Origin: Terriglobia bacterium
GTDB lineage: Bacteria; Acidobacteriota; Terriglobia; Terriglobales; Acidobacteriaceae
Direction: 5' to 3'
Length of the DNA stretch: 35,023 nucleotides
Assembly: GCA_020073285.1 (NCBI GenBank)
Contig: JAIQFM010000024.1
Coordinates: 1 to 35,023, forward strand
The position numbers were made by a program, and so were the translations under genes. Shown in pieces: positions 16,664 to 24,571 of this stretch (position 1 is its first letter; each line of letters begins with the position of its first letter). Under the pieces are notes generated by a model. The model was not told where the DNA came from and searched no databases. It worked only from the letters and a program-made list of their open reading frames with translations.

Positions 16664-17587
16664 ATGCCAAGAGAACCAAAGCCGCGCACTCCTCCCCACC
16701 CCCCCTCTTCCTTGCTGTCTCTGCTCACCGGGTGGGTGCAACAGGGGGTGGAAAGTTTCTTTGCCACGCAACGAGTCCTCGTGGATGTTGCCATGCGTCA
16801 GAACGCCGTCGCCATGAAGACGCTTCGGGAAGGTCTCACCGACCCTGAGCATTCTCCGGTCGCGATTGCAACCGAGCTGGCCATTGAGGGCACATCGAGC
16901 TTCATGGAAGCACAACGCATTCTACTCAACCTCGCGCAGCAGGAAAACGAAATCGTCATGAACGGCGTCAAGGAGCGCTTGGCCGGTTCCGTTCCCATGA
17001 CCGCCACCGCCGATCTTTTCCGCCGCAGCATCGATACGTTCATCCACATGCACGAGGATTTCCTGAAGATCGCCAGCAAGCAGACCCTGAACTGGCTGGA
17101 AGCGGTGAAAGCCGGCAAGGGCTTCCAGGGTACACACTTGGTGGACCTCGCCCGCGAAGGCATGGACACCTTTGTCCAGTCGCAGAAGAAATTCCTCGAC
17201 GTCATCGCCCAGGAAACCGCCAAGATGACCTCCGGCAAGCACGAGGCCGGCAAGCACGTCAAGAAGACCGAGCTGTCCAAGCTGGCGCACGATGCCACGA
17301 ACTCCTTCATTGACGCGCAGAAGAAACTGCTCGACGTCGTCGGCCAGCAGATGAACGTCAACCTGAAAACGGCAACCAAGACGATGGAAATGCTGTCTCC
17401 GACCCGGCTTCTGCCCATGGCCAATCTGACCGGGGAGGGAGTCAAGACCTTTGTGGATGCCGAGAAGACGCTGATCGAATCCATGATTCATCCGCGCACC
17501 CATAAGGTAGTCAACATGGGCGAGCGGCATCGCGCGGCCCGGCCGCGCAAGGTGGTCAAGGCCCAACCGGTCCACGTCGGGGCTTGA
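16664..17587 (+). CDS. Phasin-like granule-associated protein with six internal repeats
   Basis: The 307-residue, almost wholly helical protein has no signal peptide or membrane segment. A short module, [ST]F-x3-Q-[RK]-x2-L-[DN]-x-[VA], recurs at residues 31, 79, 125, 169, 214 and 262 (SFFATQRVLVDVA, SFMEAQRILLNLA, TFIHMHEDFLKIA, TFVQSQKKFLDVI, SFIDAQKKLLDVV, TFVDAEKTLIESM), spaced 44 to 48 residues. This amphipathic helical pattern fits phasins, which coat PHA or lipid granules; typical phasins are 110-200 residues, so this is a long, repeated version. A Pro-rich N-terminus and a basic C-terminus flank the repeats. The ATG has GGAGG seven bases upstream. Divergence from phaR and the operator palindrome support the call; the stored polymer is unknown. 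Confidence 0.8.
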   Translation: MPREPKPRTPPHPPSSLLSLLTGWVQQGVESFFATQRVLVDVAMRQNAVAMKTLREGLTDPEHSPVAIATELAIEGTSSFMEAQRILLNLAQQENEIVMNGVKERLAGSVPMTATADLFRRSIDTFIHMHEDFLKIASKQTLNWLEAVKAGKGFQGTHLVDLAREGMDTFVQSQKKFLDVIAQETAKMTSGKHEAGKHVKKTELSKLAHDATNSFIDAQKKLLDVVGQQMNVNLKTATKTMEMLSPTRLLPMANLTGEGVKTFVDAEKTLIESMIHPRTHKVVNMGERHRAARPRKVVKAQPVHVGA

Positions 17588-17619
17588 TCGAGGCCTGATT
17601 TCACGGCTCGCAGTTACAA

Positions 17620-17648
17620 GGCGTGCCGTGGCCCAGCCACGGCACGCC
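17620..17648 (+). terminator. Strong hairpin downstream of the phasin-like gene
   Basis: Arms GGCGTGCCGTGGC (17620-17632) and GCCACGGCACGCC (17636-17648) form a perfect 13-base-pair stem with a CCA loop, 33 bases after the stop. The following sequence (CCCGTTGTTG) has only a poor U-tract. The rest of the gap up to 17819 shows nothing clear. Confidence 0.75.
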
Positions 17649-17819
17649 CCCGTTGTTGATGGAAGTCCTTGTCGCCGCCCTTGCCGATGTGGTATTTGAA
17701 TGGGTAGCGGTCAGGGGACATTCACAGCAACTTGCGCTCTTAGGTCGGCATCAATTCGGCTGGCGGGTTTGTGCCAGGCTGAGAGGCATCGCTGTGGCTC
17801 CGTCCCAGCTCTGGATCAA

Positions 17820-18638
17820 GTGAATAAAAACGGGAAAAGCAAGGGAGCAGTGCGGCGAGCGCCAGTCGCCGCGCCCACCGGACCGGGCGTTCGCGAGCAG
17901 GAAGCGCTAGCCGATGTCCCTATCTGGAATGAAGCGCTCTTTGGCGCCGAACTCCTTCTGCTGCACGCTTCGCCGGTCTACTACGGCTTGGGCGTGCCGC
18001 GCGGCGACGGCTCGGCCGTCATCGTCATACCCGGATTTCTCGGGACCGACCTGTATGTGACCCACCTCCATTCCTGGCTGCAGCGCATCGGTTATCGCTC
18101 CTATCTGTCCGGCATCGGAATGAACGCGGAGTGCCCCAACCTGCTCATCCGCTATCGTCTGGTCGAAACCATGAAGAAAGCGGTCGCCGCAACCGGCCGC
18201 AAGGTTCACCTGATCGGCCACAGCCTGGGCGGCATCATTGCCCGCTCGCTGGCCGCGCAACGGCCCAAAGACGTCGCCTCCGTGATTACCCTCGCCGCGC
18301 CCTTCCGCGGGACCGTTATGCACCATTCCGTTCTGCAAGCCGCGAAAGTGGTTCGCAACCATATCTTGAGCGCATACGGAGATCGCGTCCTGCCCGACTG
18401 CTACACCCCGCGCTGCACTTGCGATTTCGTAAGTTCGCTGCGTTGCCGCATGCCCGCCTGCGTCGCCGCCACCGCCATTTACACCCGCGACGACGGCATG
18501 GTCGATTCTCGGTTTTGCAAGACGGGTAAGCCGGACTGCGACTTCGAGGTCTCTGGCACTCACGTCGGACTGGTCTTTAATCCTTCGGTGTACTCCATCA
18601 TCGCCGACCGCTTGGCGGGCGCCCGCACGCCCCACTAG
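17820..18638 (+). CDS. Alpha/beta hydrolase, lipase-like
   Basis: About 272 residues with a full serine-hydrolase set: an oxyanion-type strand VIVIPGFLGTD, nucleophile elbow GHSLGG (Ser135), acidic residues in TRDDGMVD (D224, D225, D229) and His248 in SGTHVGL. The arrangement matches triacylglycerol lipase/PGAP1-like esterases. It has no signal peptide, so it would act inside the cell, fitting mobilisation of stored lipid or remodelling next to the acyltransferase and phasin genes; the substrate is not determined. I chose the GTG at 17820 because conserved-looking sequence begins after it; the Shine-Dalgarno is weak, and an ATG at 17700 would add 40 residues of low plausibility. A cysteine-rich patch (CYTPRCTCDFVSSLRCRMPAC trimmed: residues about 198-218) is unusual for a cytoplasmic hydrolase. 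Confidence 0.83.
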   Translation: MNKNGKSKGAVRRAPVAAPTGPGVREQEALADVPIWNEALFGAELLLLHASPVYYGLGVPRGDGSAVIVIPGFLGTDLYVTHLHSWLQRIGYRSYLSGIGMNAECPNLLIRYRLVETMKKAVAATGRKVHLIGHSLGGIIARSLAAQRPKDVASVITLAAPFRGTVMHHSVLQAAKVVRNHILSAYGDRVLPDCYTPRCTCDFVSSLRCRMPACVAATAIYTRDDGMVDSRFCKTGKPDCDFEVSGTHVGLVFNPSVYSIIADRLAGARTPH

Positions 18639-18645
18639 ACAATCG

Positions 18646-20382
18646 TCAACTGGCAACACTTTGGGCCGGCGATCGCTGCGGCAACACCCGATCCAGGATG
18701 GCTTGCTCGCATCGCAGCCACATGCGGCTGCCATACAGCAATGCGCTGCACTGCAAGCTGAGCAGGTCGCGCGCCCCGATCGGCGAGCGGAAGGCCTTGC
18801 GATTGGTCACCCAATGGCGTGCCAGCAGTGTCGCGATGGCGAGGCCGACGTCGGTACCGGATCCGGCCACGTCTTCCAGGATGCCGTCCAGCGTGAGCAG
18901 CACCTTCGACAGCATGATCAGCGGAGCAGGGAAGCGAATCCCCTTCATGGCGACGCTTTCCAGCAAGCGCATGACGTCGGCGCCGCTGGGCAGGTGCGTC
19001 GGCGGCATTTTATCCACGAAATGACTCACCGCTTCGTGAATCACCAGCGCCTGCCGCGAATGGCGCCTGATGGGATATTGTGCGAGCGCTTGAATTTCCT
19101 CGCTCGCGCCCAGCGGATCGCGCAAGCTGACCGTCAGGAACAGCAGCGCCAGGTGGCGGCGCTGCTCCCGGCTCAAACGCTCCCGCAAGGCCCAATCCAC
19201 GATCACCAGTTCGCCGCGCTCGCGGTCGTACAGCAGGTTTCCGGCATGAGGGTCGCCGTGAAAAACCGCCTCCTTGTCCGAGGCGAATAAGGGCACGGCG
19301 ACCAGCGATTCCAGCAGTTGTTGAGCGACTTTCTTTCGTTGCCACGGCGGCATGTGCGCCGCCACGTTGGTGACTTTGCCGCCCGTTTCCTCCGTCATCG
19401 CGGTTATGGTCGGAGTGGACAATTGCGGAATCAGCCGCGGCACGCGCACCCCCGACATCGGCTCGTAGAGCGTCCACGCCTCCAGCAGCGTTTTCTGCTC
19501 GCGCACGAAGTTGACCTCGTGCTGCAGCAGCCGCCGCACTTTGCGGAACGTGTCGGGAATCAGGTGCCGCGGGAAGCCGTATTCGCGGTACCGCGTTCCG
19601 AACCAATCCGCCAGGTCATGCAGGAACTCCATGTCCTCGGCGAAGCATGCCGGGATGTGTGGCTTCAGAACTTTGAACACGCCGCGTTCCAGGTATCCGG
19701 TGTCGGGATTCCGCCAGGTGAAGCGCACCACCGCGCTGACGCTCGCCTCCGACAGGATTTCCGGCTTGATGCGTACGTCAAAAGTATTCAGCCGCGGTCC
19801 CAGTTGTTGCCGGATGAGGGCGCAGATTTCCTCCGGCTTGACGTCGCGGATTCCGTTCTCCAGCTTCGCCAGCGCATTGCGCAGCGCCGGGCCCAGGTGC
19901 CGGTTGCGCGCGATCACCTGCCCCAGTTTCTGCAGCCCGGGGACTTTCGCAATCAGCAGCAGCAGCCGCTTCTCCGGCGAAGTATTGGGCGGAAGCTCGA
20001 CCTGCTCCAGCAGTTTCGGCGCCAGGCGCCCGGCGGAGAGGTGCGTCACCACGAACATCATGGCGTCACGCACCGGCGGACGCCACTTTACGTATGCCTT
20101 TGGGACCAGTGCCTCCACCGGCACAATATCTTCGACGACCCACCTTGCCATCGCCTCGCGCAGCGCCTGCCCGGCGGGGCTTTGCAGGCCGGCTTCGATG
20201 GCAGCGACGCGCTCCGCCGTGGTCGCATCGGGAGGCAGAAACGTAGCCAGGGCGGCACGCAACTGTTCCGGCGCCATGCCGCGCAACTGGGCTTCAATGA
20301 GCGATGGATCGAACACGTCAGAGGATTCTAGTCTCAATGCAGCCTGCGGCGCAGTGACCGTCCGCCGTGAACTTCCCACCAT
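18646..20382 (-). CDS. ABC1/UbiB (AarF)-family atypical kinase-like protein
   Basis: A protein of about 578 residues with the family signatures: KLGQ (LQKLGQVIARN), a nucleotide-binding stretch SVSAVVRFTW...GVFKVLKP, and the catalytic HGDPHAGNLL (H375, D377) followed by VDWAL in place of the kinase DFG. Known members (UbiB, Coq8, plastid ABC1K) act in isoprenoid quinone biosynthesis or lipid-droplet lipid metabolism. The N-terminal 150 residues are helical and hard to assign. The frame is open to a TTG at 20532, but the segment upstream of the ATG at 20382 includes an operator-like palindrome and the end of the neighbouring gene, so I prefer 20382; the Shine-Dalgarno is weak. It converges on the lipase gene with seven bases between. 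Its role in lipid storage is inferred from context. Confidence 0.85.
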   Translation of the reverse strand: MVGSSRRTVTAPQAALRLESSDVFDPSLIEAQLRGMAPEQLRAALATFLPPDATTAERVAAIEAGLQSPAGQALREAMARWVVEDIVPVEALVPKAYVKWRPPVRDAMMFVVTHLSAGRLAPKLLEQVELPPNTSPEKRLLLLIAKVPGLQKLGQVIARNRHLGPALRNALAKLENGIRDVKPEEICALIRQQLGPRLNTFDVRIKPEILSEASVSAVVRFTWRNPDTGYLERGVFKVLKPHIPACFAEDMEFLHDLADWFGTRYREYGFPRHLIPDTFRKVRRLLQHEVNFVREQKTLLEAWTLYEPMSGVRVPRLIPQLSTPTITAMTEETGGKVTNVAAHMPPWQRKKVAQQLLESLVAVPLFASDKEAVFHGDPHAGNLLYDRERGELVIVDWALRERLSREQRRHLALLFLTVSLRDPLGASEEIQALAQYPIRRHSRQALVIHEAVSHFVDKMPPTHLPSGADVMRLLESVAMKGIRFPAPLIMLSKVLLTLDGILEDVAGSGTDVGLAIATLLARHWVTNRKAFRSPIGARDLLSLQCSALLYGSRMWLRCEQAILDRVLPQRSPAQSVAS

Positions 20383-20394
20383 CGAGACCGCACG

Positions 20395-20407
20395 TTCCAA
20401 TTTGGAA
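20395..20407. promoter_or_regulatory. Palindrome TTCCA-ATT-TGGAA upstream of the ABC1 gene
   Basis: A 13-base inverted repeat, 13 bases ahead of the preferred ABC1 start. It has the same arms and spacing as TTCCA-TAT-TGGAA ahead of adhE (11328-11340). Two copies at gene starts in one functional neighbourhood suggest a shared regulator. Confidence 0.45.
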
Positions 20408-20498
20408 ACCTGATTCGCCCCCAGGATTCGAAGCGAGGTTTCTTGGGGAATCGTTCGCCAGGATTCCACGAAACTCGGTCCTGTGCCAGTTTGGGGCG

Positions 20499-20960
20499 TT
20501 ATGGGTACAGATTGTGATCTGCGTCTAGCCAAATGATGTAGAACGTGTCATCGATGAGAATTCCATGCACCCGCCATTCTTCGATAGGGGAAAGTTCGAA
20601 TTGCCAAGCTTCGTGGTATTCAAGCTGGTCTGGGTCGAAACCCAAGCCAGCAAACCCGTTCGGTTCCGTAGTATCTGGGAAATGGATCACATGTCGATGC
20701 TCGTTGTTATTCTGATCACAAAAGTCATCTACCGTCCAACTACTGTAGTCTCGTATCCTTTCGACTAGGGCGCGGAAAAACTCGGCATTGCAATCTGCCA
20801 ACTGGAACTTGCGATTCGCTGTATCTAGATGCTTGAAGGAAAATCGGAGCGGACGATTCTCAGCAGGAACAACAATTTCGGGAATTGCAGGAGTAGGCGG
20901 TTCTGGAGCAGGGGCGAGCGCGGGGATCGGCGCCTCGCGCCCGTTTTCTTCATCCGCCAT
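20499..20960 (-). CDS. Unknown protein in the toxin position of a Panacea toxin-antitoxin pair
   Basis: The 153-residue protein has a Pro/Ala-rich N-terminal third and a compact C-terminal domain with LRFSFKHLD, FFRALVERIRDYSSW, HVIHFPD and WRVHGILIDDTFYIIWLD near the end. I recognise no characterised toxin fold; short proteins of this kind with a C-terminal RVHG...FYIIWLD run seem familiar from similar operons, but I cannot name a family. Its ATG (20960) lies 11 bases inside the end of the Panacea gene, so it is translationally coupled to it. DNA here is AT-richer than its surroundings (hand count: 29 and 24 G+C per 60 bases at 20521 and 20701, against 44 per 60 at 19861), consistent with transfer. 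It could be the toxin, or a phage-defence effector or accessory protein. Confidence 0.75.
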   Translation of the reverse strand: MADEENGREAPIPALAPAPEPPTPAIPEIVVPAENRPLRFSFKHLDTANRKFQLADCNAEFFRALVERIRDYSSWTVDDFCDQNNNEHRHVIHFPDTTEPNGFAGLGFDPDQLEYHEAWQFELSPIEEWRVHGILIDDTFYIIWLDADHNLYP

Positions 20961-21411
20961 CGGCGGTAGCTATCCGCTTGCCGTAGTAATCGCGCATCGC
21001 GCTGTGTGGAATTATCGCGCGAGATGACTCGTCCGGGTCAAGGCCATGACGAGCCTCTCTCCACGGACTCTCGTGATGGGTGAGGCGCTCCAATTGTGTT
21101 GCGTCGAATTTGCCGTAGGCATCTAGCACTGCCGCGGCAAGCTTGCGAACGGAATCGTCCTCACACGGCACAACTGGAGAATTGATGGTACGCCAACGAT
21201 AGTCCCTGAACCTCCGAAAGACGGTAGGAACTACCGGTCCATGAACCCATGCCTCGACGGATTCAATGAACAGAGGTTTCCCGGTGAACGCCAAATTCCA
21301 CGCTTGCGCGTAATAAAGCAGCTTTTGCAGCTTGAGGTTCGTAATCTCGCTGCCGCGTTCAAGAGAGAGCGCGATGATCGTGTCTGCTATCTTATTGGCA
21401 TCAAAAGGCAT
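20950..21411 (-). CDS. Panacea (SocA/DUF4065-type) antitoxin-like protein
   Basis: The 153-residue protein matches the Panacea domain along its length: DANKIADTIIALSLERG, ITNLKLQKLLYYAQAWNLAFTGKPLF, VEAWVHGPVVPTVFRRFRDY and a C-terminal THHESPWREAR. This domain occurs in GepA and in SocA, the antitoxin of the Caulobacter SocAB pair, and is known to pair with many unrelated toxins. The ATG has GGGAGG seven bases upstream. It comes first in a two-gene operon and overlaps the downstream unknown gene by 11 bases, the usual layout for such pairs. Nearby lies a transposase-tail scar. The function as neutraliser is inferred from the family. Confidence 0.85.
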   Translation of the reverse strand: MPFDANKIADTIIALSLERGSEITNLKLQKLLYYAQAWNLAFTGKPLFIESVEAWVHGPVVPTVFRRFRDYRWRTINSPVVPCEDDSVRKLAAAVLDAYGKFDATQLERLTHHESPWREARHGLDPDESSRAIIPHSAMRDYYGKRIATADGG

Positions 21412-21485
21412 CGCGCGCCTCCCTGTGAAAATTGTGGAAGAGCCCTAGTGGAAATTTTAGCTGATTCCGAAGAAAAAAGGAAAAC

Positions 21486-21539
21486 CTACCCAGCCATGGC
21501 GACGATGTCTTGGATGCTCCACACCTGATCAGCGATCCC
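21486..21539 (-). pseudogene. Possible C-terminal scar of an IS1-type transposase
   Basis: The minus-strand frame ending in TAG at 21488-21486 reads GIADQVWSIQDIVAMAG, which resembles the G-[LI]-[TA]-D-x-VWS-[IL]-x-[DE]-[IL]-V tail I recall from IS1-type transposases. The match stops after about 17 codons. If one G is removed from the run at about 21536-21540, three more codons (KAA) join. No other transposase sequence and no terminal inverted repeats are visible. The evidence is a short motif only. Confidence 0.33.
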
Positions 21540-21767
21540 CCGCTGCCTTCAAGGTAGCCCACTACCGGCAACTCGGCATTGCTTGCGGCTGCCCGCGCAA
21601 CCGGTTACACTTTTGTCAACTTCTTGATCTGAGCCAGGGATAACAAGCTATCCATCACGCCCCGAGGAGCCCTTTTCGGCTGCGCGCTGCTGGCCAGTTT
21701 CCACCATTGCCTGCTTCTTTACGGCCGTGGAAAGCATCAATTTGGGTAGTCTCGGAAAAGGGAAATT
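21540..21767 (+). other. Leader region of aceE
   Basis: No gene is apparent between the transposase-like scar and aceE. I could not identify a convincing -35/-10 pair. The stretch TCAA-CTTC-TTGA near 21620 is a short imperfect dyad. A purine-rich GGAAAAGGGAAA just before 21768 serves as ribosome site. Confidence 0.3.
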
Positions 21768-24434
21768 ATGAGCACAAAACGTGCACTTGAGGCGCCCCCG
21801 GATTTCGACGAAATCGCGGAATGGGTGGAGGCCTTTGACCAGGTCGTGGACGAAAAAGGCGCCAGTCGCGGGGTGCGCATCCTGCAGGCGCTCTCCTCCC
21901 GCGCGCGCCAGTTCGGCGTGGACGTCCCCGTACAGTTGAACACTCCCTACGTCAACACCATTCCGGTTGACGAGGAGGAACCCTACCCCGGAGATCGCGC
22001 TCTGGAGCGCCGCATCAAGAGCCTGATTCGCTGGAATGCGCTCGCCATGGTGCATCACCAAAACAAAAGAGATCCCGGCATTGGCGGCCACATCTCCACT
22101 TATTCTTCGGTCGCGACTCTGTTTGAGGTCGGCTTCAACCATTTCTTCCGCGCCAACTACGACGATCAACCTGGCGACTTTGTCTATTTCCAGGGCCACG
22201 CCTCGCCTGGCATATACGCCCGCGCCTTCCTCATTGGCCGGCTTTCCGAGCGGGACCTGGAAAATTTCCGCCACGAGCTGCGCGACCAGCCCGGACTTTC
22301 TTCCTACCCGCATCCCTGGCTCATGCCCCACTTCTGGCGTTTTCCGACCGTCTCCATGGGCCTCGGTCCCATCAACGCCATCTACCAGGCCCGTTTCATG
22401 CGCTACCTGGAAAACCGCGGCATTATCGCCAAGACCCCACGCAAGATCTGGGCCTTCGTTGGCGACGGGGAAACCGATGAGCCCGAATCCATGGGCTCGC
22501 TTACGCTGGCTTCACGCGAGCGCCTCGACAACCTGATTTTCGTCGTCAACTGCAACCTGCAGCGGTTGGACGGGCCGGTGCGCGGCAACGGCAAAATCAT
22601 CAATGAACTCGAAGCCGCTTTCCGCGGCGCCGGATGGAATGTCATCAAGGTCATCTGGGGCGATGATTGGGACGGCCTGCTCGCCCGCGATAAGTCCGGC
22701 TTGCTGCTGAAGCGCATGGAAGAAATTGTCGATGGCGAGTACCAGGCGCTGAAGGTCAAGGGCGGCGCCTACATTCGCAAGGAATTCTTCGGTAAATACC
22801 CCGAACTGCTCGACCTCGTTTCGCATCTGAGCGACGACCAACTTACCGCTCTCCGTCTCGGCGGCCACGATCCGCAGAAGGTCTACAACGCCTACAAGCG
22901 TGCGGTCGAGCACAAAGATGGGCCCACCGTCATTCTCGCCAAGACGGTGAAGGGCTACGGTCTTGGGTCGGCCGAGGCGCGCAACGCCACCCACCAGGAA
23001 AAAAAGCTCACCGACGAACAGCTCGCCGCCTTCCGTACGCGCTTCGAGATCCCCATTCCCGAGCAGGCCGCGCGCGAGGGAGCGTTCTATCGCCCGTCGG
23101 AGAACTGCGACGAAATTGTTTACATGAAACAGCGCCGCAACGAGCTGGGCGGATACGTCGTGATCCGCGAGGACGGCGATTTCACCTTCCAGGCGCCCCC
23201 GCTCACCGACTTTTCCGAATGGCTGGAAGGCTCCAAAGGGCGCGCCGTTTCCACCACCATGGGTTACGTCAGCATTCTGCGGCATCTGCTCAAGCATCCC
23301 GAGATCGGCAAGTTGATTGTTCCCATCATTCCCGACGAAGGCCGCACCTTCGGCATGGAATCCATCATCCGCCAGGTCGGCATCTACGCCAGCCAGGGCC
23401 AGCTCTACAAGCCTCACGATCAGGACATGCTCCTCTACTATCGCGAGGCCAAGGACGGACAGATGCTGGAGGAGGGAATCACCGAAGCCGGCTCCATGGC
23501 GTCATTTACCGCCGCCGGCGCCGCCTACTCCAATTACCACGTGCCCATGATTCCGTTCTTTACCTTCTACTCGATGTTTGGATTCCAGCGCGTGGGCGAC
23601 CTTATCTGGGCCTTCGGAGACGCGCGTGGCAAAGGTTTCCTGATGGGCGGCACCGCCGGCCGCACCACCCTGGCAGGCGAAGGACTGCAGCACCAGGACG
23701 GCCACAGTATCGTGCTCTCCAGCGTCGTCCCAACCTGCGCCACCTATGACCCGGCGTTCGTTTACGAGATCGCGGTCATCGTTCAGGACGGCATCCGGCG
23801 CATGTACCAGGAACGCGAAGACCGCTTCTACTACATCACCGTCTACAACGAAGACTACGCCATGCCGGAAATGCCCCAGGGCGCTCGCGAAGGCATCCTC
23901 CGCGGCATTTACAAGTACAAATCGGCGCCCGCCGGCAAGGCTTCGGTGCAGTTGTTCGGCAGCGGCGCCATCTTGAACGAAGCGTTGCGCGCGCAGGGCA
24001 TCCTCGCCGAGAAATACGGCGTGCAAGCCGACGTTTGGAGCCTCACCAGCTATAACGAGCTGCGCCGTGAGGCTCTCGCCACCGAGCGCTGGAACCGTCT
24101 GCATCCTGCGGAGCCGGTCAGGAAGCCGTACCTCCTGACCGCTATCGAGGGCGCCCAAGGGCCCATCGTCGCCGCCACCGACTACATGAAGATCGTTCCC
24201 GACCAGCTTGCTCCCTGGCTGTCGGACCGCCTGCTGTCGTTGGGTACCGACGGTTTTGGGCGGAGCGACAATCGCCAGCATCTGCGCCGTCATTTCGAGG
24301 TCAATGCCGAATCCATCGCCGCCGCGGCCCTAGCCCGTCTCGCCCGCGATGGCCAGTACGATGCCGCCCGCGCGCAACAAGCGCTGGCGGAACTTGGCGT
24401 CAACCCCGAAAAAATCGACCCGGCCCGGGCCTGA
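21768..24434 (+). CDS. aceE: Pyruvate dehydrogenase E1 component (homodimeric type)
   Basis: The 888-residue protein is close to E. coli AceE in length (887) and matches it throughout: GHISTYSSVATLFEVGFNHFF, HASPGIYARAFL, the thiamine-diphosphate motif GDGETDEPES (G232 onward) through VNCNLQRLDGPVRGNGKII, and in the C-terminal half EDQD-like and GRTTLAGEGLQHQDGHS. It decarboxylates pyruvate and reductively acetylates the lipoyl groups of the E2 subunit, producing acetyl-CoA with E2 and E3. It is cytoplasmic. No aceF or lpd gene is adjacent, so E2/E3 must be elsewhere. The product acetyl-CoA could feed the storage and AdhE pathways nearby, but that is a general metabolic link only. Confidence 0.97.
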   Translation: MSTKRALEAPPDFDEIAEWVEAFDQVVDEKGASRGVRILQALSSRARQFGVDVPVQLNTPYVNTIPVDEEEPYPGDRALERRIKSLIRWNALAMVHHQNKRDPGIGGHISTYSSVATLFEVGFNHFFRANYDDQPGDFVYFQGHASPGIYARAFLIGRLSERDLENFRHELRDQPGLSSYPHPWLMPHFWRFPTVSMGLGPINAIYQARFMRYLENRGIIAKTPRKIWAFVGDGETDEPESMGSLTLASRERLDNLIFVVNCNLQRLDGPVRGNGKIINELEAAFRGAGWNVIKVIWGDDWDGLLARDKSGLLLKRMEEIVDGEYQALKVKGGAYIRKEFFGKYPELLDLVSHLSDDQLTALRLGGHDPQKVYNAYKRAVEHKDGPTVILAKTVKGYGLGSAEARNATHQEKKLTDEQLAAFRTRFEIPIPEQAAREGAFYRPSENCDEIVYMKQRRNELGGYVVIREDGDFTFQAPPLTDFSEWLEGSKGRAVSTTMGYVSILRHLLKHPEIGKLIVPIIPDEGRTFGMESIIRQVGIYASQGQLYKPHDQDMLLYYREAKDGQMLEEGITEAGSMASFTAAGAAYSNYHVPMIPFFTFYSMFGFQRVGDLIWAFGDARGKGFLMGGTAGRTTLAGEGLQHQDGHSIVLSSVVPTCATYDPAFVYEIAVIVQDGIRRMYQEREDRFYYITVYNEDYAMPEMPQGAREGILRGIYKYKSAPAGKASVQLFGSGAILNEALRAQGILAEKYGVQADVWSLTSYNELRREALATERWNRLHPAEPVRKPYLLTAIEGAQGPIVAATDYMKIVPDQLAPWLSDRLLSLGTDGFGRSDNRQHLRRHFEVNAESIAAAALARLARDGQYDAARAQQALAELGVNPEKIDPARA

Positions 24435-24437
24435 AAC

Positions 24438-24455
24438 GGTTTCATTCCCGAAACC
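24438..24455. repeat. Inverted repeat GGTTTC-N6-GAAACC after aceE
   Basis: Perfect 6-base arms lie three bases after the aceE stop; an overlapping GAAAC-G-GTTTC starts inside the stop codon region. It may be a weak hairpin or an operator for the cytochrome gene that follows. The same arms lie upstream of the GMC gene at 9570-9588. Confidence 0.3.
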
Positions 24456-24571
24456 GCAAGTGTCTTTGTTTCAGCCATGTGCATCCATTTGTTTACCCCC
24501 AAGGTTCAATGTTACAGGCCCATGTGATGAAGGTCACTGCGGTGGGCGGTCAAATGGCGCACTCTGGCGTC

